This document shows positions 8,533 through 16,599 of a stretch of 64,000 bases of DNA, piece after piece. The stretch comes from Bacteroidales bacterium (GTDB lineage Bacteria; Bacteroidota; Bacteroidia; Bacteroidales; UBA10428). The stretch covers positions 78,183-142,182 of the forward strand of contig JAFGKY010000062.1 of NCBI GenBank assembly GCA_016928305.1, read 5' to 3'. Both the position numbers and the translations under genes were made by a program. Under the pieces are notes generated by a model, which was not told the DNA's origin, made no database searches, and saw only the letters and a program-made list of their open reading frames with translations. Each line of letters opens with the position of its first letter. Position 1 is the stretch's first letter.

Positions 8533-10548
8533 ATGCCGGTACCCGGAATTGTTGCCAAGGATCCCTGGCTTGCCCCATTCAGTGAAGTCATTCTCACACG
8601 TGCAGAAAAAGCAAAGCGGAAAGAAAAAGAACTTATTAGCGGACATCGGGATATTAATGATTTCGCAACCGGATATTTATTCTTTGGCCTGCACAAATCA
8701 TTATCACATTGGATCTTCAGGGAATGGGCTCCAAACGCCTCTGTTATTTATATGATCGGCGATTTTTCCGATTGGAAAGAAAAACCCGAATTTCAACTGA
8801 AGAAGCTCCTGCATGGTATATGGGAAATCAAAATACCTCTTTCGCTGATGCATCATGGTGATTTATATAAGCTTTCTGTATACTGGTCCGGAGGACACGG
8901 ATTCAGATTGCCGTCATACACAAACCGGGTGATACAGGACGAAAAAACAAAAAATTTTGATGCACAGGTATGGAATCCTCCGCGACCTTATGCATGGAAA
9001 AATGGTACCGTAAAGACTCATGAAAAACCGTTGTTTATCTATGAAGCCCATATAGGAATGGCTACGGAAGAAGAAAAAACAGGTACTTTCAGTGAATTCA
9101 GGGAACTCATATTACCCCGTATTGTAAAGGCCGGATACAACGCCATTCAATTAATGGCTATCCAGGAACATCCTTATTATGGATCCTTCGGATACCATGT
9201 TTCCAATTTTTTTGCCGTTTCATCGCGATTCGGCACTCCCGAAGAACTAAAAAGGCTGGTCGATGAAGCCCATGGAAAGGGCATCGCGGTAATTATGGAT
9301 CTTGTGCATTCGCATTCCGTTAAAAATGAACTCGAGGGACTTGCCTTATTTGACGGAACCCCTTATCAGTATTTCCATGATGGTCCCCGACGTGAACACG
9401 TCGCCTGGGATTCGTTGTGTTTTAATTACAATAAGAATGAAGTGTTGCATTTTCTGTTATCCAACTGCAAATTCTGGCTCGATGAATACCGTTTCGATGG
9501 TTTCCGGTTTGACGGCGTAACCAGCATGCTGTATTATGACCATGGTCTGTCACGAAACTTTACCAGTTATGATATGTATTACGATGGTGGTCAGGACGAA
9601 GATGCCATTACGTATTTTGTGCTGGCCAATAAGCTGATCCACCAGGTAAATCCTCATGCCGTAACCATTGCAGAAGAAATGAGCGGAATGCCCGGACTGG
9701 CAGCTTCTCTGGATGACGGGGGGTACGGTTTTGATTACCGGATGGCCATGGGAGTCCCGGATTACTGGATCAAAATAATAAAAGAAGTCCCGGATGAGAA
9801 CTGGGATATTTCACAGCTTTATTATGAACTAACCAGTAAACGGAAAGATGAAAAGACGGTATCCTATGCCGAATCACATGATCAGGCACTGGTTGGTGAT
9901 AAAACCATTGTTTTCAGGTTGATGGATAAGGAAATGTATTTTTTCATGAACAAAGCTTCGCAAAACCTGATAGTCGACCGTGGAATGGCTTTGCACAAGA
10001 TGATACGGTTGGTAACCATCGCCGCAGCCGGCGGGGCGTATCTTAACTTCATGGGAAATGAATTCGGACATCCTGAATGGATTGATTTTCCCCGGGAAGG
10101 GAATAACTGGTCGCACCATTATGCCCGACGGCAATGGCACCTTGTTGATGATCCCTTATTAAAATATCACTTCCTGGGTGACTTTGACCGGGATATGGTT
10201 ATGCTGTTCAAAAAAGAGGATATCCTCACCCAGGATTATTGTTATTTGCATCTTGATAACAGGGGTGATCAGGTGCTGGCATTCAGCAGGAAAGATTATC
10301 TTTTCGTTTTTAATTTCAATCCATTCAAGTCGTTCAAGGATTATGGAATCAAGGTTGAAGGTGGAAAATATAAAATTGTGCTCAATACCGACAACACAAA
10401 ATACGGCGGATTCGGCAACATCGATGAATCCGTTATACATTATACACAACGCATGGGTAAAGTATCAGCACCCGACTACCTGAAGCTTTACCTGCCGAGC
10501 CGAACGGGGATTGTCTTGAAGCACCTTATTACACCGAGGATTTATTAG
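8533..10548 (+). CDS. glgB: 1,4-alpha-glucan branching enzyme (GH13)
   Basis: 671 residues. A CBM48-like N-terminal domain ('WIFREWAPNASVIYMIGDFSDW') precedes the GH13 barrel. Catalytic signatures visible are 'DGFRFDGVTSMLYYDHG' (nucleophile Asp), 'TIAEEMSGMPG' (acid/base Glu) and 'YAESHDQALVGDKT' (third Asp), plus 'VMDLVHSHSVKN'. The short linker and the 'YYDHG' motif are typical of branching enzymes resembling the eukaryotic GBE1 type that is common in Bacteroidota. It transfers alpha-1,4 chains to alpha-1,6 branch points in glycogen synthesis. No other glg gene is adjacent. A hairpin follows 6 bp after the stop. Confidence 0.94.
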   Translation: MPVPGIVAKDPWLAPFSEVILTRAEKAKRKEKELISGHRDINDFATGYLFFGLHKSLSHWIFREWAPNASVIYMIGDFSDWKEKPEFQLKKLLHGIWEIKIPLSLMHHGDLYKLSVYWSGGHGFRLPSYTNRVIQDEKTKNFDAQVWNPPRPYAWKNGTVKTHEKPLFIYEAHIGMATEEEKTGTFSEFRELILPRIVKAGYNAIQLMAIQEHPYYGSFGYHVSNFFAVSSRFGTPEELKRLVDEAHGKGIAVIMDLVHSHSVKNELEGLALFDGTPYQYFHDGPRREHVAWDSLCFNYNKNEVLHFLLSNCKFWLDEYRFDGFRFDGVTSMLYYDHGLSRNFTSYDMYYDGGQDEDAITYFVLANKLIHQVNPHAVTIAEEMSGMPGLAASLDDGGYGFDYRMAMGVPDYWIKIIKEVPDENWDISQLYYELTSKRKDEKTVSYAESHDQALVGDKTIVFRLMDKEMYFFMNKASQNLIVDRGMALHKMIRLVTIAAAGGAYLNFMGNEFGHPEWIDFPREGNNWSHHYARRQWHLVDDPLLKYHFLGDFDRDMVMLFKKEDILTQDYCYLHLDNRGDQVLAFSRKDYLFVFNFNPFKSFKDYGIKVEGGKYKIVLNTDNTKYGGFGNIDESVIHYTQRMGKVSAPDYLKLYLPSRTGIVLKHLITPRIY

Positions 10549-10554
10549 ACTCTT

Positions 10555-10572
10555 CCCTGACTAAAGTCAGGG
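10555..10572 (+). terminator. Hairpin downstream of glgB, possible terminator
   Basis: CCCTGACT and AGTCAGGG form an 8-bp perfect inverted repeat with a 2-base spacer. A T7 run starts about 10 bp after the stem, so termination is plausible but the U-tract is not adjacent. Confidence 0.45.
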
Positions 10573-10755
10573 GCAATAGATGTTTTTTTCATACACTTTC
10601 GTATAGGATGTGAAATCATATTCTATAAAATACTTATAGGTAATAGTATACTAGCATGCTTTTTAAAAACGTGCCAGCCGGGAATTGTGGTTGTCAAAAT
10701 TTAGTTATGGAGGATTCCTTTCTATAAAGAAATGAATAGCAATTATTAGAAATTC

Positions 10756-13737
10756 CTATTGCTTTATGAACTTCATGCATACAGATGATATTTCAGCCTC
10801 AAATCTTATTATATAAAAACCTGGTGAAAAATCCATGATCCTCACAACTGTTTTTCCAGTCAGAATTCCATGGTATACCTTCTGACCCGTCGAATTTATA
10901 ATATCAAAACGTATCCATTTGATAGGGCCGCTGCTTTCAATAACTAATTGATCCGTTGCCGGATTTGGATAGATTTTGATAACTAATACGTTGTTTTTAA
11001 TTACCTCATTGACTGCAACTGTGTCTTCTGCTCCACATTCAAATCCCATCGCCTCATTGATTTTATAAAATGTTGTTAAGGGACTATCTGTGAATGCATC
11101 AAATACTTGCATGCAAACCTGGTATATTCCATTGGAAAGTTCATTGTTCGGTGCGCCAACATCAACCGAAAATGAATCTGCACGGCAATTCTCTGTAACT
11201 GTAAAATCGCTGGTAGTATAATACCAGCAAGGAGGACCATACAAAATCGGATGTTTGCAGCATGAAATACGGGCATAGACGGAATGAGTACCCTCACTTG
11301 CATCAACATCAAAAGTCAGGGTCCGGTGACGGTTGTAACCATCCTCATCCATATCTGTTGAATCACTCCACCAGGCTGAATATATGGAATATATTAGTGT
11401 ATCTTCAGCGACCGTCTCAAATTCCATTTCATAGGCCATACAATAAACAGGTACTAGCATTTCTCCGGAAGATCCATCGAAGATATTGATGCAAAACCGG
11501 TAGGTGCCATGACTGAGTTCACCATTTGGCAAACCAATATCTGTAGAGCATGTATCTGATAAACTGGTCCCAGTTATGGTGAAATCGTGTGTTGTATCAT
11601 ACGGGCAAAGACTATCCGGAGCTGATAATCTGCAGCACGAAATTACAGCGTAAACCAAATGAGTACCTTCACTGGCGTCAGCGTTAAAAGTAAGTCTGCT
11701 ATGACGGTAATATCCGTCACCATCTATATCGGATGAGTCACTCCACCAGGCTGAAGAAATTATATATTTGACATCTTCGGTAATCTTTTCAAATCCCAAT
11801 TGGCCCGGCATGGTATAATAAGGCGTAATTTGGTCTCCTGTCGATGAATCGTAGATACAGATATCTACCTTGTAGTTTCCATGACTGAGTTCTGAGTTTG
11901 GCAGACCAATATCTAATGAGAATATATCTGCCAGACTATTTCCATTAATAGTAAAACAATCTGTGGTATAGTAGGGGCATGGTCCGGCCATAATCGGATG
12001 CTTGCAGCATGAAATCCTGGCATAGACCGTATGACTACCTCCATGGGCATCAACATTAAAAGTCAGTCTGCGATGACGGTAATACCCGTCACCATCGATA
12101 TCGGATGAGTCACTCCACCAGGCTGAAGTTATTTTAAATTCTCTGCACTGAAGTTTATGATCGATATATACATACCTGATACCATTATCAAATGTCAGGG
12201 GCAAGTTTTCAGCATTTATTTCAGTCGGATCATTAAACTCATCAATTAATTTGAATGACTTAATGGTAGTCGGATCATAAATACCGGTATCTTCAATCCC
12301 TATGTACCAACGTAAAACCTTGCTCGTATCGATATTGTTTTCTGCAATAAGATCGGAATAATCAAAAGCAAATGATCCGTCACATGGAATTTTCGTTCCA
12401 TCGAATGCGTAATCCTGCCCCGCATGCTGGAGTACTCCTGGATACCAGGTATATTCCGGTGTAACAACATTCGTATGGCTCACACCTAACCAAAGCTTGA
12501 TTTGATCCCGTTTGGAATGGTGCAACGTTATTTCAGATAATAGTAATGGCTTATAATCCTTTGTACAAGGTAAAAGCCAATAGACTATGTTGTTTTCCCG
12601 CCAACCATCTATCCTGTTTACGTTTGGTGCTCCGGGAATCGTTGAATAGTTTTTCAGGGCATCATAAGCAAACCAGACAAAACCTTTGTTTCCCCATCCT
12701 GTTCCCCATGAATTAGCGATCATGAATGCACCTTCTTCACCTTCATCCACAATATTATTGTCATTGATATCAATCCATATGTAATCATTATAGCCCACAA
12801 CGGTCATGGCATGTCCACATATGTCAGGAGGTCCGCAAACTGCGCGACAGGCAAGCTCTCCGACAAATGGATCATCCTCATTTGTACCAGTATTATCTTT
12901 AATTGATATAAACATCCAATTTGTGATAAGGGTATGTAAATTTAAAATATAGCCATTCGCAAGCATTTGCTTCAGATTATTAAAATCTGTAGAATTGTCA
13001 GGATCGACATTTGAAATCGTTCCACAAGAACATAACCGCCTGGACAATGCTTTCTTCCAGATATCTGCATCTGTACACCATCTTTTCCAGTCATTTCCGT
13101 CATAGAAGAATTCATCCATTGTTGCACATCCGTGGTAAGTTAAAATACCTAACATCCCTCCATGTTCGCCACCCCAATTGTATAAATTATGATTATAAGG
13201 CCATGCCGGTGAAAATACTTTTTCCAGCGTCGACCAGTTTCTTATTAACCCTGTCATATGTGTTAGGGTATAATAAACACTGCTGAATTCTTCACAGGAG
13301 CCAAGACTGCCCTGGTTTCCAATACCTGGGAAAAAAGGAAATATGGTGTTATCGACTTTATCCGGAAGAAAATATTTTTCAGATGACAACCCTCTTTCAA
13401 TTGCAAAAGAAGCCATTTGATCTTCACCCCTGAGTCCAATATTCTCTTCTCCTATTTTAGACAAATTCTCTTTATGAACATTGTCATAAGACGCTATTTT
13501 CTTATTCTTAATACAGTTTTGAGACCGTTGAAAAGCAATTTCATTCGGCAAAACCCTTATTGTATTAATCATGTTTTTTTTTCTCCATGCCAATTCTTCA
13601 ACCGTAGGTTCTCTTAAACCATCCGGGAATATCAATGTATCGGGTTGCGCCATAATTGCATAATGATTACCCAGGAGAATAATGATAATGCTCTCAACAA
13701 ATAACCTGTAATTAGCCCTGACAACCAGGTTTTTCAT
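10756..13737 (-). CDS. Secreted papain-like (C1) cysteine protease with three internal repeats and T9SS sorting domain
   Basis: 993 residues from the ATG at 13737 (an in-frame ATG at 13767 is possible). After a signal segment (~12-31) and a propeptide-like region comes a C1 catalytic domain: oxyanion Gln142 and Cys148 in 'NQGSLGSCEEFS', His309 in 'CGHAMTVVGYND', and Asn342 in 'ANSWGTGWGNKGF'. The canonical Trp after the catalytic Cys is replaced by Glu. Three ~120-residue repeats follow (about 540-905), each starting 'SAWWSDS.D.D.DGY.RHR.LTF' and holding a Cys-Cys pair. The end has the sorting domain 'IYPNPATDQLVIES', 'GFYIIRF'. Likely a cell-surface or released protease. Confidence 0.88.
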   Translation of the reverse strand: MKNLVVRANYRLFVESIIIILLGNHYAIMAQPDTLIFPDGLREPTVEELAWRKKNMINTIRVLPNEIAFQRSQNCIKNKKIASYDNVHKENLSKIGEENIGLRGEDQMASFAIERGLSSEKYFLPDKVDNTIFPFFPGIGNQGSLGSCEEFSSVYYTLTHMTGLIRNWSTLEKVFSPAWPYNHNLYNWGGEHGGMLGILTYHGCATMDEFFYDGNDWKRWCTDADIWKKALSRRLCSCGTISNVDPDNSTDFNNLKQMLANGYILNLHTLITNWMFISIKDNTGTNEDDPFVGELACRAVCGPPDICGHAMTVVGYNDYIWIDINDNNIVDEGEEGAFMIANSWGTGWGNKGFVWFAYDALKNYSTIPGAPNVNRIDGWRENNIVYWLLPCTKDYKPLLLSEITLHHSKRDQIKLWLGVSHTNVVTPEYTWYPGVLQHAGQDYAFDGTKIPCDGSFAFDYSDLIAENNIDTSKVLRWYIGIEDTGIYDPTTIKSFKLIDEFNDPTEINAENLPLTFDNGIRYVYIDHKLQCREFKITSAWWSDSSDIDGDGYYRHRRLTFNVDAHGGSHTVYARISCCKHPIMAGPCPYYTTDCFTINGNSLADIFSLDIGLPNSELSHGNYKVDICIYDSSTGDQITPYYTMPGQLGFEKITEDVKYIISSAWWSDSSDIDGDGYYRHSRLTFNADASEGTHLVYAVISCCRLSAPDSLCPYDTTHDFTITGTSLSDTCSTDIGLPNGELSHGTYRFCINIFDGSSGEMLVPVYCMAYEMEFETVAEDTLIYSIYSAWWSDSTDMDEDGYNRHRTLTFDVDASEGTHSVYARISCCKHPILYGPPCWYYTTSDFTVTENCRADSFSVDVGAPNNELSNGIYQVCMQVFDAFTDSPLTTFYKINEAMGFECGAEDTVAVNEVIKNNVLVIKIYPNPATDQLVIESSGPIKWIRFDIINSTGQKVYHGILTGKTVVRIMDFSPGFYIIRFEAEISSVCMKFIKQ

Positions 13738-14515
13738 ATGACATACTATAAAATTCATAATGATCATATTAATTAAAATAATCCCTCAGGCAGAGGACAG
13801 ACAACCATTCGCATTCACCCTTTATACCATAAGAAATTACCTTCCTCAACGAAATAGCTATTGAAATGAAAAACGACTGACCATCATTGAAAATATGTCC
13901 GTAACAAACCGAGCATATCAGGCATTACCAGATGGTTGCGCCCGAAATAAGAAGCAGAAAGAAATCGGATATTCTTTTCATGGATTCAGGGTTTTTGAGG
14001 GATCTTCAGATATAAAGCCTGCGATAAACAATAAATTTACAAAAATGACAACCTGGTGTCAAGTCCTTTTTGACCAATGATGAAATACCAATTTGTATCA
14101 ATCGAATTGATATTTATGGTATTATCTCCTTAATAATCGTATATTACCTCGAAGTTATCTGACTTTTACAGGGCAACCGATGGATAAAAAGCACTTATAA
14201 TGACAGACAGGTGCACTGTTACTCTTTTATCGAAGTCACCAACAGGTTGTACCTGCAGTGATTGAAAAGTAAAAGATTGACAGGAAAGACAGTCTGATTT
14301 TTACTGTGTAACGATTGTACTATTTTTTTAAGTGCTACAGTTGGTGGAAAGTTATCACAGCTATAATGTTCCCATCCATTAGAGCATTTATCAATACATT
14401 GACTTCAAATTTGGGAGATTCTCTCAATGCTATTACTATTCCACCCTAGTTCTTTAAGTGTAAATACAATAAGTCAAAATAAAATCGAACGAGGTGACAA
14501 ATGGCGAAGAAATGT
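13738..14515. other. Gene-free stretch, AT-rich, with one strong hairpin
   Basis: About 780 bp upstream of the protease gene with no credible coding frame. Short open frames, such as 13895-14080, lack any recognisable feature. The only structure I see is an imperfect 40-bp palindrome at 14084-14123: AATACCA/TGGTATT and TATCAAT/ATTGATA pair on either side of small internal loops. It presumably also holds the protease promoter, which I could not pin down. Confidence 0.5.
14084..14123. repeat. Two-tier palindrome
   Basis: Outer arms 14084-14090 and 14117-14123 (7 bp) and inner arms 14096-14102 and 14106-14112 (7 bp) are perfectly complementary, separated by 5- and 4-base internal loops and a 3-base apical loop. 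It could be an operator or a dispersed repeat; no flanking T-run supports a terminator. Confidence 0.4.
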
Positions 14516-14588
14516 GAATGAAGTAAAAACAGCGTTCGACAAGCATTTTCTTCCTCATTCGCATTCTTATTCTCATTCCCGCTCTGTT
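14516..14588. repeat. Left copy of direct repeat flanking the four-helix-bundle gene
   Basis: This segment and 15053-15120 share the same order of blocks: 'GAATGAAGTAAAAACA', 'ACAAGCATT', 'CCTCATTC' and 'TCTCATTCCCGCTCTGTT', with a few substitutions and a 5-bp length difference. The repeats bracket the gene at 14618-14962. Confidence 0.65.
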
Positions 14589-14617
14589 AGTCAATCCAAG
14601 TTTCCTCTTATTGTATA

Positions 14618-14962
14618 TTAAGATAGATTTTTAATCATAGTATAAAGAATCCTTGAAAGCTCATCCGCTTTTCTAATATAGCATTCAAATTCTTCCAGGT
14701 TCAGGATTTTCTCCTCATACAAAATATCAATCACTGCAACACACTCAAATACTGATCCCCGGGCAGTTATGAAATAGTTCTTTCTGTCTGCTTTTGAAAA
14801 CTTGCCGGATCCTTCGGCAATATTAAGGGCAATGCTGAATGCAGCTCTTCCGAATTGATCGATAACGTATTTATCTAATTTATTACTCAGAATCAATTTT
14901 TTACAATCAAGGTAAAATGCTTTGGCTTTTTTGTATACTTCCAGGTTTTGAAAATCGAACAT
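14618..14962 (-). CDS. Four-helix-bundle protein (S23 / 23S rRNA intervening-sequence family, Avd-like)
   Basis: 114 residues from the ATG at 14962; the open frame to 15010 runs into repeat DNA. The 'FQNLEVYKKAKAF' start, 'QFGRAAFSIALNIAEGSGKFSKADRKNYFITARGS' core and 'EC' + 'LSRILYTMIKNLS' end match the family first seen inside spirochaete 23S rRNA genes, and structurally related to the Avd accessory protein of diversity-generating retroelements. The molecular role of stand-alone copies is unknown; basic surface suggests nucleic-acid binding. There is no reverse transcriptase or variable repeat here. The gene sits between ~70-bp direct repeats, next to tRNA-Leu. Confidence 0.88.
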   Translation of the reverse strand: MFDFQNLEVYKKAKAFYLDCKKLILSNKLDKYVIDQFGRAAFSIALNIAEGSGKFSKADRKNYFITARGSVFECVAVIDILYEEKILNLEEFECYIRKADELSRILYTMIKNLS

Positions 14963-15052
14963 AACGGATAATATTGCAATAACATGAATGACAGAATGAG
15001 AATGAAGCAAAAACAGAGCCCGAAAAATGAATCAGAGCGAGAAACAGAATGG

Positions 15053-15120
15053 GAATGAAGTAAAAACATAGCTCTACAAGCATTCTCTTTCCTCATTCTC
15101 ATTCTCATTCCCGCTCTGTT
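15053..15120. repeat. Right copy of direct repeat flanking the four-helix-bundle gene
   Basis: Second copy of the block described at 14516-14588. Parts recur nearby: an inverted partial copy at about 14991-15019 (ACAGAATGAGAATGAAGC then AAAAACAGAGC), another at about 15041-15072, and a short direct copy at 15391-15418. Confidence 0.65.
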
Positions 15121-15124
15121 TTTG

Positions 15125-15208
15125 TACCCGGAGCCGGAATCGAACCGGCAAGGGAAAACTCCCACTGGTTTTTGAGACCAGCGCGTCTACCTGTTCCGCC
15201 ATCCGGGC
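15125..15208 (-). tRNA. tRNA-Leu (anticodon CAA)
   Basis: 84 nt, class II tRNA with a long variable arm (GGGA-GTTT-TCCC). The acceptor stem GCCCGGA/TCCGGGT has a G1-U72 wobble, the T-arm is GCCGG-TTCGATT-CCGGC, the anticodon stem is CTGGT/ACCAG, and the loop CTCAAAA gives anticodon CAA (15172-15174). The 3' CCA is not encoded: the discriminator A is followed by C and A-run. It is embedded in the CATTCT-type repeats on both sides. Confidence 0.95.
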
Positions 15209-15220
15209 GTTAAAATCTTC

Positions 15221-15256
15221 ATTCTCATTCTCATTCTCATTCTCATTCTCATTCTC
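15221..15256. repeat. Hexamer microsatellite (ATTCTC)6
   Basis: Six exact tandem copies of ATTCTC, followed directly by GCTCTG, the same end seen in the neighbouring dispersed repeats ('CATTCCCGCTCTGTT'). The rest of the 377-bp gap before the SPFH gene (15209-15585) holds a 14-bp palindromic segment at 15271-15284 (CACCCTGCCAGGGT), a short copy of the dispersed repeat at 15391-15418, and AT-rich promoter DNA. The minus-strand open frame across this area encodes only an ENENEN run and is not a gene. Confidence 0.8.
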
Positions 15257-15585
15257 GCTCTGATTTCCCACACCCTGCCAGGGTTCTGCGCTAAAGCCTT
15301 CACCCACCCTTGCAGGATTCCCAAATCCCTCAGCCCAAAACCCACACTTACCGTTTACTGAACACCGGTTACCGTTTACCTTCTTCTTTATCCTCATTCT
15401 CATTCCCGCTCTGTTTTTTCCATCCGGGTGTGTGTGTAATGAACTTCTTAATCAAGTTTGCAAAGATATGGATTTGTTCTTTTAAGCAAAATATGTGAAT
15501 GTGTTTTTGTTGCATCATTAAAAAAATGCTAATTTAACCTGCGAATTTCAAATCATTCAATATCAAACCATAATAATAGATCATT

Positions 15586-16452
15586 ATGAGCCCTGCAACC
15601 ACTACAATTCTTGTCCTTGTCATTGTCTTTATTTTCCTTTCCGGAATCAGGATTATCAGACCGACACACAGGGGTTTGATTGAAAGACTGGGAAAATACA
15701 ACCGTTATGCCAATCCGGGATTTCACTGGATAATCCCTATAATCGAAAGACTATTCCGGGTAAACACGACTGAACAAATGGTAGATGCCGACCCTCAGGA
15801 GATCATCACCAACGACAACCTGAACGCCAGGGTCGACGCGCAGGTATATTTTAAGGTGAAAAGCGATGAAGAAAGTGTCAAGAACTCACAGTACAATGTC
15901 AACAATTACAAGTTGCAGATCGTGAGCCTTGCCCGTACTACACTGCGTAACATTATCGGGACGCTTACGCTGAAATCAGCCAACAGTGAAAGAGGCAAGA
16001 TCAATGCTGACCTGCACAAAACCCTTAAGGAAGAAACCCAAAGTTGGGGCATAGACATCGTGCGAACGGAACTTAAGGAAATCGATCCTCCAAAAGACGT
16101 GCAGGAAACGATGAACAAGGTCGTTAAGGCGGAAAATGAAAAGATTGCTGCCGTAGACTTTGCCACGGCCCGGGAAACAGTTGCCGACGGCGAAAAACGA
16201 GCAAAAATCAAAGAAGCGGAAGGAGTAAAACAATCCAAAATACTCCAGGCTGAAGGAGAAGCCGAGGCCATCAGGCTGGTGAACGAGGCAGCTGAAAAAT
16301 ACTTTATCGGTAATGCACAGATCCTGCGGAAATTACAGGCATTGGAAACATCTCTCACCAACAATTCAAAAATTGTGGTACCAACCGGATCTGACCTGGT
16401 GAACGTGATAGGGGAAATGGCGGGGATCATACCGACATCCAAAAAAGGATAA
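15586..16452 (+). CDS. SPFH/Band 7 (stomatin/QmcA-like) membrane protein
   Basis: 288 residues. One N-terminal membrane helix ('ILVLVIVFIFLSGIRII') is followed by the SPFH domain, beginning 'RPTHRGLIERLGKYNRYANPGFHWIIP', the stomatin/QmcA signature. Next comes the 'TELKEIDPPKDVQETMNKVVKAENEK' segment and a long charged coiled coil rich in Ala/Glu/Lys ('KIKEAEGVKQSKILQAEGEAEAI'). Such proteins oligomerise at the membrane, scaffold lipid domains and modulate proteases such as FtsH or an adjacent NfeD. No nfeD-like gene is adjacent. Transcribed alone, with an AT-rich leader. Confidence 0.92.
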   Translation: MSPATTTILVLVIVFIFLSGIRIIRPTHRGLIERLGKYNRYANPGFHWIIPIIERLFRVNTTEQMVDADPQEIITNDNLNARVDAQVYFKVKSDEESVKNSQYNVNNYKLQIVSLARTTLRNIIGTLTLKSANSERGKINADLHKTLKEETQSWGIDIVRTELKEIDPPKDVQETMNKVVKAENEKIAAVDFATARETVADGEKRAKIKEAEGVKQSKILQAEGEAEAIRLVNEAAEKYFIGNAQILRKLQALETSLTNNSKIVVPTGSDLVNVIGEMAGIIPTSKKG

Positions 16453-16599
16453 TACCTCCGGTTTATTCTATTTGTAATCGTTTGCCCCAAACTGAAAATT
16501 CCGCAATCACCTGATTCTGTTAAAGGGAAATTTTAAAATTTTAAATACTACCTTTGAACTTCAGCACCCTGATTGGTAGAATTATTTCGTTTGCTATAC

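Noticed and set aside
13895..14080. Plus-strand open frame of 61 residues
   Set aside because: Low-complexity intergenic DNA, no recognisable motif, no ribosome-binding context.
15074..15403. Minus-strand open frame of about 110 residues
   Set aside because: It crosses the tRNA-Leu gene and encodes a run of alternating Glu/Asn from the (ATTCTC)n microsatellite.
14618..15418. Diversity-generating retroelement, suggested by the Avd-like four-helix-bundle protein
   Set aside because: No reverse transcriptase and no template/variable repeat pair are visible; the flanking repeats are CATTCT-type low complexity.
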